A DNA stretch of 64,000 nt. Origin: Pelodera strongyloides (taxonomy: Eukaryota; Nematoda; Chromadorea; Rhabditida; Rhabditidae). Both the position numbers and the translations under genes were made by a program. The stretch covers positions 1 through 64,000 of the forward strand of contig JAANDG010000064.1 of the NCBI GenBank assembly GCA_036852015.1, read 5' to 3'. Positions 22,705-34,459 of the stretch are shown here, in pieces; the first letter of the stretch is position 1; the number at the start of each line of letters is the position of its first letter. The notes beneath the pieces are model-generated. The model was given only the letters and a program-made list of their open reading frames with translations. It was not told where the DNA came from and searched no databases.

Positions 22705-25700
22705 TCAACGATGTCCCAGTATATCAAATAGGCTGGTTGCAAATCTGGACGCTCCAGCCGGGATCTGTTCAGCCGTCTTAATGGGTTTTTGAATGGTTGT
22801 CTCAAGAATGTATACCACGCCGTTGGAGAGCACAATCTCGGATTCCTAAAAGGTGAGTAACGTTATCATTATGCTAATGCCGTTGAGTTCACAGTAACCG
22901 TGCTACCGCTAACTAACAATAGTCATATGACGACTACGTTGATTGTTGTTTAACGGTAAAACAATAAGCATAACGGTCGGGTTTTGAGCGTATGTTGGGC
23001 GTTGTATATCCAGGTTGCGCATGTAAATACGTCGCTTTTATTCCACTTATTTACAATATATGGGAATGCAATTTACACACTGAATATACAGTACAATACG
23101 GTCATAACTCACAATCAGTAATATAGCCTACCTGAACCCTGGCGCCTTCTATGGCAAGTTCTTGTCCAGCCCCAGACGTGGTAAGGGACTCCCCGGCCAT
23201 ATTACGGTACATCTCCATCCTGTATTCACGGGGTTGGTGCTCGAGATTATGCTTGCACAAAGGTTCTGAAACGAAGGCTACTGTAAGTTTAGGGACGAAA
23301 TACCACCGGTTTATACTAACTTGACCGTGATGTGCCAGGCTTGCTTCGCCTGCGATCGAGTAAGGCTTACTGGTGTCAACACCGTGTGTGTATTTATTAT
23401 TTACCAGGCCAGTTTTATCCGTTTGACATAATACTGGAACCGCCTACACGCATCACTTAATTTCTTGAATAATTACCGATTCATAAGAATTTATAAATTC
23501 AAAAAAAAAAAAAAAAAACATACGGACGATAAATAGATATGAGATGTAATAGACATGTACATAGATAAACATATATGGATGGAAAAATAAACTGACCTTC
23601 GACAATGTATCTCTTGACGAAGGCGTTCAATTTCGTCTCATTTTTCATTAATCTTTTGAGTTCATTGTTGGAAAAGGCATCATCGGACGGGACGAAGATG
23701 GTGATTGGGAAAGGCTAAAAAAATATTAAAAAATCCATAATTAAGGTGCCCATTAGAGTACATTGATAGCAATTTCGGGGGGGGGGGTCTAACCTTAACC
23801 TTTTTAAATTTTATATTCTGGCGCGAGGAGGGACACGCATGAGTTGAACTGCTTGTAGGATAGCTTGAATACAGCGAAGATGCTTAGGCTTAGGCTTAGA
23901 CTTATTCGGGGTTGTCGCATGCATGCCAACCTATGACAAGCTAATAAGCAAAAAAAAGCGCTCGAACAAAAAATGTGCCCAAGAATAAAAGTAGCACTCA
24001 CCTTTTCAAGAATATTGGACGCATTACTCTTTAGGAGGAGATCTCTGAATTTTGAAAGATCTGTTCTTGACTCTAAGAATTCCTTGAGTGTTTCAGTAGA
24101 GGAGGGAAGCGGCTGCAAGCACGTAGATAATTAAGATAATAAAGATAATTAGAAGTTGCATTATCATCTATCAATACACTAAGCCACTTTTCATGGCCAG
24201 GGCCGCGCACCCATCGCATCTACTTCGCTCGTTCCTTTCTCTGTGGAAGTAAGAGATAACCATAAAGCGTGCGCAGGGAGTGCGCCATAGGTAGCGAACA
24301 AATTGTTTCAGTTTACAGACATATGCGCGTGCGCGTTTGATTATTTCAATATGTATGCGTGCTCTCTTTTGAGTTCTGCCTACGCTACTTTGGCTTTTGA
24401 AGAAGACAAGTATACCTTATCGATGGTGTAGATCAGCGCGTTGCAGGATTTCATTGGCTCGCCCACAATACGATTACAACCGATCTGTAATTACCTTAAT
24501 TATAGTACCAATCGGTAATTACCTTTATCTGTAATTATCCTAATTATCATTTAAAAAGTGATTTTGTAATATTTGGTAGTCATACCACTCCCCTGTGCTT
24601 ACACTGAATGAAATGACACACATAATTACATGAATATTCGGATCCCTTGTAATTAGAAATTAGATTTTACGAATTAGTGAATGCTTGCTAGTAATTACCT
24701 CCTACTTCACAAAACCTCTCTCTCTCTCCCTCTCTCACCCTCTCTTCCTGTCCCTTTCACTCTGTCTCTCTCTCTCTCTCCTCACCACATTTTCACTCGT
24801 TGTTTCTTTATCATGATGCGAAGAAACTACCTGTACTGCGTCTCTTTTCGCCGTATCACTGCCAATTGATACTCTAATAGAAATGGGTGATGAATGAACA
24901 AAACGGCCGGCGAAGAACTAAAATTCGTTATAAATAAACAAACGAAATGAAAATTCTTCAGGCTAGCTGTGGGTCCACCGCCTTAGTTTTTCTTCGCCGT
25001 GTAACATTGAGCAACATATCATGTAACAATCCGTGCTCTGCACATTATTCTAGGCTGTTGACTCTTTCCTGTGTTCATTTTGGTTGATTTGCGCATTTTT
25101 CCTGGAAGTTTTCCTCTATGTTAGCTTATTCTGACATCCGTAGTAGTTAGTAAGTCTTAGGCTATTGAAAAGGGGGGTGTATATTTAAAATATAAATAAA
25201 ATGGAACCTGCAGACCTTATTCTTTCCCAGCATCGTCAGAGTAGTACCCTCAGAAGACCCTTTGAACAATGATCCAGGTAGCACGTGATTCTCAGCGAAT
25301 TCAGTAGAATTCTGGAAATTTTTAGAAGATTTTTTGCATGTCGACAATTTCCTGTGGAAGACGCCAATAGTTACGTCATGGTAGCAGAGTTTTCCTCCTT
25401 ATATTGACCACTGACGCAACTTGTGGTGCGCGCAGCGAAATCCTTGCACTAAAATTTCGCGCAGTGAAAGCAAGGCGCGACATACGAAAATTGATGCAGT
25501 ACCAGTAAGCCGACTTCGCACTAGCCCCCCCCCCCCAGGTTAGCACTAAAGGGAGCTTACGGTTAGTGCGCTCGCGAGAGCCTAGCAAGCATCTGGCGAA
25601 GACTGGTCCAGCGCGGAGGGATGTAGCTGCACCCAGTTCGCCGCGCACCGTCAGAGTTTCGTGTTGTAGCGTAGGTTCTAACAGAACACTTACGTCTGTC

Positions 25701-28700
25701 AGGTTAACTGGTGGCATAAAGATTGTGATCGGTTCTTGCAAATTGAGCTCTTGAAGAGCTGCATAAAGTGGTGGGTTGAGCCGAGCTAGATGGTCCTTCC
25801 ATGTCAGTACTGAAATAGGGAAGATAGAATATCAGACAGTCGGAAAAGCTCGGGTTCGATTCCACCTACGATCGATCTTTTTGCGAACCTCTAGGGTGGG
25901 TGTCTTTAGCAGTTCAATTTTATGTCCTTTTTCAAAATACTGTTTATTTAAATGCATAAGCAGATTCTTTAATGAAGTGTTATAGCTATTCTCACTACTG
26001 CTGCTCTACCTACTTCATGCTGTTTGTAGGCACTTCTTTAATCGATTGATGAGGCACACCTTCGGAGTAACATTTTGATTAGCCTCAATAATACTGGAAC
26101 TTCATCTTCTAGTTAGAAACTCCGCGTCATTGCTGCGCACAAAAAGGCTCTACGTGGGACGACGCACCCCTCCACGATGCGCCAAGAGTGCGCCACAAGA
26201 GCGCCAGGCACCGTTCGTGAAATCTAGAGGGGGTGCGCCGCCATGCTGTGACCCTCGTCCCGTGAAGCAATAGTATTTAAGAGCTCTTATAATTACATTT
26301 CCTTACATTCTTCAGCTGCGATGATATCGTCAACCACATGTGCCACGCCATTAGCGGCTACGAGATTTCCCTGGATAACCTTTGTGGTTCCAATTCTCAC
26401 CGTAAAGCCCTTGCTGTTAACCTGAAATAATTAAATTATGGTTTATTGAACGAAATATAATTGCTGAGAAGGGTTTAAGAATTCATTGGATTTTAGTTCT
26501 TTTGATGATTAGCTGCTATATAGCACCCTCTATTCCCTCTCTCATGATAGGTCAAAGATTTTTGCTCCCGCTTTTTGACATGTATAGAATACGTAAATCT
26601 TCCTATTCTATGAAATTGTCTTCTCCCAAATGGAGCACACGTAACTAAATGTCAAACTTTTGACATTTAGTTTGTTTTCTTTCTTGCTAGTTGCTAATAA
26701 ATACAGTATTTAGCAGCTATACTACATTGCACAACTACAGTGTTAGCCAACTTTTTAGTTGTCGTACATTATCAGATGTTTTATGAAAAGTCGGCTTTCT
26801 AACTTTATTAAAGCGATATAACGCCCGTTTTTGAAACTTGACGATCTGCTTCCCATATGTTATATATATATGCAAATGAATATAATTAGACTGAAAAATC
26901 ATGCAGTGTCGCGCATTTATTTGCATTCATTGCATGGGAATACAGCGTTCAACAATCGTTTCAGGAACCGTATGTTATATCACTTTAAAGCAAATATAAA
27001 TATCTATAGTAACCAACCACCTTCTCTGTTCGGAGCACTTGAGCTCCTAGAGTGACGAGAGTCTTGTCATCCAGACTCGACAGACACATAGAGGATCGGA
27101 CGATGTGGTTTTTGGCGATATCTACAATTGAAGACTAGATAAAACTTTAAAAATTGATGCTTGACTATTTGATGAAGTGAGAGAGCATCGTGGTACAACT
27201 GACCATGACCCGTATCCTGTTTTACACTAGAATGAAATGTATGATGCTGGGTTAGTTCGTTTAGTAGGTAAATAAAAAGGTAGTAAAAACCAGTCTGCCT
27301 TCAATTTAGTTAACCACGACTATGAAAGCTTCTCCTCTACTACCTAACCTCGCAACTATTCAGAGCCCATAACACAGGAAAGTGGAAACCTCGATATGTG
27401 CCCGATTATTTTCAAAAACCCGGTATGTGCCCGATCACTTTCCTCAAATAATAGGGCCGTGATCGGGCATATATGTTCGCACGAACCCCGGCCGTGGCCG
27501 GGGTCCGCATGGAATGTAACTAACCTTTAATACATCCACTTTTCTTGTTGACTTGTTCCTGTATATTGGAAGATAGGTTCTTGAAGACTTCGTCAGTGAA
27601 GGGGAAGACAGTGTGATGACTTGAAGTAGATGATAGACGGTCGCGGAGCGAGTCGTCCAACACTAAACATTGAATTTAAGCGGTATAACATCCGATGTTT
27701 GAAAAGTATATGGGACGCTGCAGACTGCTTCTTTTACATTTAATAATAACATACAAAATACTACGCAAGAGGAAGGTGGTGAAACGTCCGTCTTTGGTGA
27801 GTAATTTCAAAAGAGTCTTCTGCATTTTTTCTACAATACTAATCATTTACATAGACTACCCAGGAATACAGCGTTCAGTGCACGGTTCAAAAACCGGTTG
27901 TTATATCGCTTTAATCAAAAATATCCTACGCGAGAGGAAGGTGGTGAAACGTCCATCTTTGGTGAGTAGTTCCAAAAGGTTGTCTGCTGCAGGAGTCACG
28001 ATGCCGTCCATAAGGTGCACCAGCCCGTTTTTGACCCGAATATTAGCACGAGCGATCGGCACACAGTTAATAAGGGTTTGCTAAATGAGAAATCAAAGTA
28101 TACTGTATTTGTTTTAGGTAGTAACAGTTGTAGCGCAAGTTCTTAGTGTACTTCGTGAAATTAGGTTTATGGACGAAAAATTAGACCAAAATGACAATCA
28201 TGAATTTAAATCCGAGCCAAGAAAAGCCATGATGAAAGCCACATCCGCCGTTTCATGTTAAAAGCGATATGACACGTAGTTTTAATCTTATTCCTGTGTA
28301 TTATATGCAAATTTTGCTCCATCTATGCTCTTCCAGCAAAAAAAAACACTCAAATTTGCATATAATACATGGAAAGCAGTAGCACATGATACGTTTCAAG
28401 ATCACTTTAAATTAGTTCGGCCGACTTACAAGATCGGGCGTATCCTCTTTTTGTTCTACGTTCATTGTTCCCATATCAATTGTTGATAATACATCTCCAG
28501 AGTTTAGATCATAATCACGGTAGATTCCAGAAACCACAGTATTCTTTAGCAATGCGGGCTCCTAAAGTAATTAAGGTAATTAAGGGATAATTATTGTATA
28601 TGAATATGAAATGCAAAATAGAAATAACAAACAAAACACTATACAAATTAGATTTTTGCTTTGTATTCCCCGAGATAACATTCTTTACAGTTTGTTTTAA

Positions 28701-29847
28701 AATGTATTTTCAAGGAGCATTTTCTCATATACACCCATGTTTGCCTCGATATTTAACAAATTACCTTTGTTTAAGTTAGAAATAAAATAAAATAATATTT
28801 GCATTAATAGTTTATGGGTTTACTAGACTTTTCGACTGTGCGTTTAGTCTGTCGGTAGGCAGCTGTGTGTTCTCTGACCCCTGTCTCTACGCGCGTACGA
28901 TCAATGCGCCGCAGACAAATGCTACCCCTTATAGGTGGGCTAGTTTTCCAATGCAATGGGCACTGATGACAATCCATGTTCACATCTGTTCCGCAGGTTA
29001 TCCGAGGCACAAACGTGATGGACCGATATCTTCCTTAGAAGTCTGAGGCCCCATCCATCTTCTTTTTATTGTTTTGTTTAAAAATAGTGTATTTTCATAA
29101 TCGCTTATCTCGTTCTTTACCTTAGGTTAAGTACTTACGGTTAATTCATCCAAAGCTTTTTGATTAGGCACTAGGAAGGTGAATGGTCCTTTATCAGTCA
29201 ACAAATGATCGAGTCCAGCTTTTTGATATACAGAAGCAGCAGTATTATTGAAATTAACCAATGTGTCCTCGAAATTAGTGATGTCGAGCTCTGGAAATAA
29301 TTTTTTTAAACTGGGTATATTCCAATGTGTGATGTTCAAAGGTATGTAGAAATAGAACACAAATCGACCACTGATTGCATAATACATGGGAAACTTCGCC
29401 AGATTTTCGCGAAAGGGTGTTCTGGGTGTTGCGCCCGCGAGAACCTGGCGAGAGTCAGACGAAGTCTGTGCGAGGTGAGGCGCTCACAAATATGCATATC
29501 TACGGACTTAGTTCTTAACAGTTTTAGTAATAGCTAATAGCTATACAGTATTCATCTATAGATACTGATGTGCCAAGTAATCCAGGAAATTCTTACCCTT
29601 ATTACATCCATTTCTGAATATATTATCTGAATCAAATCCATCGCAACATTCACTGATTCGAACAGTTTCACGTCCACCATTGTGAGTTTCTTTACGATCC
29701 ACACATTTGTGAGCGGTTTTGAATCTAAAATAGTTAATCAATAATAATATTAATAAATAATAATAAGCTTTACCAGCACACATACGCATACCATACCAAG
29801 TTGATGTACATGATTGCATCCCCGTAAATCGACAAGACGACTACCAT
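22705..29847 (-). CDS. Secreted EMI + FAS1 (fasciclin) adhesion protein, periostin/TGFBI-like, ~587 aa, 15 exons
   Basis: Minus-strand exons: 29847-29786, 29724-29597, 29290-29139, 28561-28430, 28080-27930, 27662-27525, 27121-27021, 26421-26307, 25809-25694, 25311-25216, 24484-24416, 24112-24002, 23714-23597, 23265-23132 and 22845-22705. Phases match throughout. Exon 1 would be a hydrophobic leader (MVVVLSIYGDAIMYINLVW). Exon 2 has an EMI-like cysteine module ending ETVRISECCDGFD, like the YECCPGY of periostin and TGFBI. Four FAS1 domains follow, with hallmarks such as PFTFLVPNQKALDEL, NGLVHLMDGIVTP, GNLVAANGVAHVVDDII, PITIFVPSDDAF and SNGVVYILETTI. FAS1 domains mediate extracellular-matrix and cell adhesion. 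Domain 3 looks short and its GTCTGC donor at 25215 is weak, so a small exon may be missing. Exon 1 is the least certain part. Confidence 0.85.
26803..26992. repeat. MITE-like element, family A
   Basis: TTAAAGCGATATAACGCCCG at the left and CCGTATGTTATATCACTTTA at the right form terminal inverted repeats. It lies in an intron of the FAS1 gene. Confidence 0.7.
27763..27823. pseudogene. Partial duplicate of a FAS1-gene exon end
   Basis: About 60 bp (gaggaaggtggtgaaacgtc and flanks) repeat the 3' end of the adjacent exon 28080-27930 and its donor, in the same orientation with several mismatches. It lies in the following intron and lacks a usable full exon. Confidence 0.7.
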
Positions 29848-30491
29848 GAACACGCATGTATACAAGTACATACATGCAATACGTGACACAAATACGCTAC
29901 CAGTGCGAAACTCTGGTGGTGCTCATACATCTAAGCGCGCCTCTCGCGCTGTACTAGTTTCTACCCACTGCACTGAGCATCCTTTCGCGAACACCGGGCG
30001 ACGATATGGCGAAGTTGCTGCGCCCTATTTTATCTGGCTCTGTATCAATTTTTGAATCTTCGAAAGTCGACGCCCTATGCACGCGGCGCAAAATTTTCGC
30101 ACCCGCGTGCCAATCGAAATTCGTCATTTATGTGAATCGAAGGAAAGATGCTAGAAACTAAGGATATTTATATTTAGTGCTTAATTAAAACTGACTGTTG
30201 ACACGTTTTCGAAATCCTGGTTCTGTTGGAAGGCTCCAACACTGACTGAATCTCTCGCACGCAGACATGTTCCCTTGAATGTATTAATTTATTTCCAGGC
30301 TTATCTCGGTAAGCTGTGCGTTTAACTTTCATAATTTCCTTCCTGGGTATCCCTGATTTTTAACTAAGTTCGTGTTTTACTGTATCCATCTTTTCATGTT
30401 ATGTTAGGGATGAACGACAACGACTACAGTAAGCTAGAGGTAGCTTGTATTCCGTTCAGAACCTAGAACATAATTAGTTATTATTATTTTA
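29848..30491. other. Intergenic with GC-rich repeat
   Basis: About 29928-30120 is a GC-rich repeat copy (gcgcaaaattttcgc, ccgggcgacga). The rest carries no supported exon. Confidence 0.5.
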
Positions 30492-31999
30492 TTAAATAAG
30501 AAACCCTCTGATTTGTGATCCACTCCCACTGCCGCTGAAGGGAAGAGATCCTCCAAGAGAACCTAGAAGGTCGAACACTTTTCCAACGGAACCAATACCT
30601 TCCTCGTCAGATGAATCAGATTTCTCTGGCTGGAAACAGTACTAAAGTAGTTTAAAGGGGTGTGACACGTGGTTCGCGAAGCGTCAGCTAGACAACTGCA
30701 TTCCCACCGCCCACGTGTCATCAGCAAATGTTGTTCCCTTATGTGCGCTTGCGAGTTGACATTTTCCAAAATTAGCGGTTTCGGCGCATAAAACTTTCGG
30801 AATATTCGCACTACAGGACAGGCTAGCAAATAAATAATTCAACTATACTATGACCTATGACAAACTGTCACAAGAATACAGTAACGATGATTATTTTCTA
30901 TACATATACTATAAAAGCCATCTAAATTGATCTCATTTGTTTTTCAAACATTTTATTGTGTGTTTGTGTGTGCGCATCTCCTTGATTGATGTAATAAATT
31001 ATTATTATAAATTTATAAATTACCTTTAGTCCCACCTGCAGGCCATGTGATCCGTCAAACATTGAGTGTGCAGATTTACCCATTCTATCGCTAAGCTTAT
31101 CGCCGAGAACTCCGAATACTCGAGAGAAGAGGCTTTCAGTCTGAAGGTAATATTACATTGAGCGCAGGTACGTATATCAGTACTTAAGTTCTACAACACA
31201 GAAGGGGGACTGTTGTGAATTAACGTGACTATGGCACACCGACGGCACATCTCTCCTCAGTTTCTGCGTGAAGATAAGGAGAATGTATAAGTACAATACG
31301 AATAAGTGGATGCAGTAGCGATATATTCCTGAACTTTCCACCTTTGTTGGTGTATGCTGAAAAGCTAATAAAATGTTCAAAAAAAATGTACAAACCCGGT
31401 AGCTGGACAATATCGGACACTAACACTGACTAACACACATCTATGTCCAAATTGGTGCGTAGAAAATAAGAAAGTGTCAGACATACAAAAAAAGAGTAAA
31501 ACACTGTGATAATAAGTACGTATATTCAAACAAGAAAATTACCTTGCTAAAGACATCCTCTAGACTTCCGACCATTTTTTCTGTTCTATCAAGAGATTCT
31601 TTTGAGGAAGGTGGTTCAGATTCATGGGTTACACGCGAAACTTCCTAAAGGAAAATTTACAGCGATATAACTGCCGGTTCTTGAAATGTATGCTGGAATT
31701 CCCATATGTATGGAAAAGTTTATTTTCTGATCTTTTGTACTGTACAGATAATGGGCGCATTCACTGTACAGTACTTGACATATTATTGAGCATCTTGATC
31801 TTGGATACTTTAGCTAAACAAAGTTGGTAGTATTTTAAGCTGTAGTCCTTTTTCATACCTTAGCCTTGGGTCTTTGCGGCTCATCTTTTGTGTTGAACAA
31901 ACTATCGTCATCTAATAAGTACTTGTAGAATGAGCCAAACTGTGCGTTGGCTAATGATAGAATAGAAAGCAATATTATAAATAGAGCGTAGTGTTTCAT
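30492..31999 (-). CDS. Small secreted protein with Gly/Ser-rich tail (165 aa, 4 exons)
   Basis: Minus-strand exons 31999-31859, 31644-31543, 31140-31024 and 30629-30492, all phase 0. The start gives a clear signal peptide (MKHYALFIILLSILSLANAQ) cleaved before FGSFYKYLL. The mature protein is acidic in the middle (TKDEPQRPK; ESEPPSSKESLD). It has amphipathic segments (GSLEDVFSK, SLFSRVFGVLGDKLSD, IGSVGKVFDLLGSLG) and ends GSLPFSGSGSGS-QIRGFLI. It has no cysteines apart from any in the signal and no known domain. The stop overlaps AATAAA. It lies 645 bp upstream of the FAS1 gene on the same strand, which allows but does not prove co-transcription. Signal peptide and phase agreement make the gene likely; function unknown. 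Confidence 0.78.
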
Positions 32000-32846
32000 G
32001 GTGAAGAGTTGCAGCGTTGCAGGCCTTGTACGGGTTGGGTGGAATGAAGTTGCGATGTTCTCAGCTATAGGAGATGTTGTTATTGTCTAAGGTTTATAAT
32101 AATATGTGCGGGAACGGAGTTTTGATGTCAAGGACGCAGTCCTCTATAGAACCTGCAAGCCTATTGTGGATCTCGCAGTGGCTGTGTGCACTACTATACG
32201 AGTTTTCCGCGGATCAGGTTCGCTGAGCAATCCACAGGTTGTTCGCCCTTGATTTTCACGCTCAGTATCGGCCTAATCTCACTTATCCAACCTTGGATGA
32301 CCTCGTTTGCATGAGGACACATAGAAAAACAAAAGATATTTGCCGAGTGGGGGCTAATAACAATACTTTGGCTAATTTGAAAATCCGTAATGTATGTTAT
32401 TTATTTTATGTTATACAGTAATTGTCCCAAAGTATTTCCGAATTACGAAACGTTTATTTCTAAAAGATCTGGGTCGCCAATTCGGGTGTAATCTAAACCT
32501 CACGTAATGCACCGTAGCTTTGGGGTCCCGCAGCGGGCACGAGAGAGTGCGTCGAATGTGGAGAGACGAAAGGGACAGACGTTTTGCAAAGAAAAGTGTA
32601 TTTTTCAAAGATTTTCGATTTTTTCGCGTAGTTTGGTACTGAATGAGGGTGTTTTGGGCTATTTTTTTCATTGAACTCTCGAAATTTTAGCCGTTTATGC
32701 ATCTGTTTCTCTACGGTACTCTGCGTCTACGTTTTCGGAATATCTTTCTTTACTTTGCCCAATCGACACTTTGGATCGAAATTTAAACTTTTTCTCGTTT
32801 CAATTGCGTGCTTTGTTCTAAAATTCTTGACAATTTGTGTTTTCAG
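32000..32846. promoter_or_regulatory. Divergent intergenic region
   Basis: 847 bp between the minus-strand secreted gene and the plus-strand eL37 gene; it must hold promoter sequence for at least eL37. No exon chain or named site is visible. TTTTCAG directly abuts the eL37 ATG, consistent with a trans-splice acceptor or a 5'UTR intron. Confidence 0.45.
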
Positions 32847-34102
32847 ATGACTAAGGGTACGCAAGCCTTCGGAAAGAAGCACGTAAAGACCCACACGCTT
32901 TGCAGGCGTTGTGGAAAGTCTTCCTACCATATCCAGAAGAAGACTTGCGCTTCATGTGGATTTCCTTCGGCTACCAAGAGGAAGTTCAACTGGTCTGTCA
33001 AGTCTATTCGCCGTCGCACCACAGGAACCGGACGCAGACGTCATCTTCGCAAAGTCCACATTCGCTTCAGGTGTGTCTTTCGTTAGTTTATTCTATTTCA
33101 CATGTTTGCCTTTGGTCATCCTGTAAGCAGGTTGAGTTACTGCCACCTTTACTAAAATTTCTCGAAGTAGTTGCGTTATTTCCCTTTGATTTTTGTCCAC
33201 TTTCGCATCCCTTGATTTTTTCTTGTTCTATTCACGTGATATCCGCACGTTGTTCATGAGAATTTTTAAATGCGAGGGTAATCAGCTTTCGCGCACGTTG
33301 TGCTGCAGGGCATCATTTATCGCTTAAAACACTCCTTTCCATCACTTGCGTGGAAGCGCTAAATATTGTACTATGCACATATGTCACGTTCGTGCGGAAG
33401 TTTTAGTTGCTGCGAATTAAAATCGGCTACACAAATAAATTAATATCGGTTATGCCATAGTTTTCACATTCTAACAGGGAAATAAGGCCTATGTTTTACA
33501 AATATTGTCGTGATCTAACGAATTTTGTGTTTCGTTTTTCTCTGACTTAAGTTTGTGATTCCTTTCGTATTTTCCAAATTTCTCAGACGCAAGTTTTTGA
33601 TTCCCTTTCTTTACGCTTGCTTCCTTGCGTGTGTTTCGCACACACATTTGTCAAATTCCTGCTGAACATTTGTCGTGACGGGTAAATGTCGTCGATACTG
33701 TTTCTAAATTTAGTCAATTTGAAACCTTAAACAACTTAGGCAGGAATTAGCCGCATCCTTTCTGTTATTTTCAAGCGTTGTTGTAAATAAGGCGATTACG
33801 TAGCTCTTCATTTTCAAACTATATTTTTCATAATTCCATGCAATGTCATTAAATTAGTAAGTGTCGAGTACTAAGTAGTTTGTGTGCAAATTTTCGCCGA
33901 AAACATTGTCTTAAACGACTTAGAGAGGTTATCGAATTCTAGTGTTGTCCACGCATATGTTTCTCGGAAGTTTGGGGGGTGATTTTCCATTTTAACTAAA
34001 ATTTATGTTTTTCTTTTCAGAAACGGCTTCCGTGAGGGTACCGAGGCTAAGGCCAGAAAGGGATCCAAGAGAGATTCCGAGAAGGCCGTTTCTACTGCCT
34101 AA
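32847..34102 (+). CDS. rpl-37: 60S ribosomal protein eL37 (RPL37), 101 aa
   Basis: Exons 32847-33070 and 34021-34102, split after codon 74 in phase 2 by a 950-bp intron. The protein starts [19 protein letters not shown]. It has a zinc-binding motif at C19-x2-C22 and C34-x2-C37 (CRRCG...CASCG), followed by the strongly basic [19 protein letters not shown]. This order and length match eukaryotic eL37, a small zinc protein of the large ribosomal subunit that contacts 5.8S/25S rRNA. The start is fixed by the conserved N-terminus and by the acceptor TTTTCAG directly before ATG. AATAAA lies 14 nt after the stop. The KH-domain gene follows on the same strand within about 0.4-0.7 kb. Confidence 0.97.
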
Positions 34103-34115
34103 TTGTTGTTGATTC

Positions 34116-34121
34116 AATAAA
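34116..34121 (+). terminator. Poly(A) signal of eL37
   Basis: AATAAA 14 nt after the stop codon, in the usual place for 3' end formation. Confidence 0.8.
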
Positions 34122-34459
34122 TTGTTATAACTTTACAGTCTTTCTGTCTCTTCTGGTTCGTAACATCAGTATTCAATGTTTCGCGAGTTTTTCTGACTGA
34201 CCTATGTTTATCCTCAGTCTACGTTCTTTTTCGTATGGGTTCTGTTCAGGGACACCGTCATGGTTTCTTATCTTCTCCAGGTTGGTGTTCGGTATTATTT
34301 ACCATAGCTTGTGCAAATATATTTAGTTTTGTGCCGTTCACAAACTGTCGTCATTTCATTGAATGCCTTATTAATAGGCTTCAATTGCAACGAGTACGTC
34401 TGTCGTTTGTTACTTCCTCCTTAAACACTTGCTTGGAGAAGAACGTTTGGAATCATGCG

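Noticed and set aside
29597..29819. Continuous minus-strand frame MQSCTSTWYGMRMCAG... into the EMI exon
   Set aside because: It reads through an AT-rich segment ending in TTTTAG that looks like an intron. The alternative leader with a GTATGT donor keeps phase.
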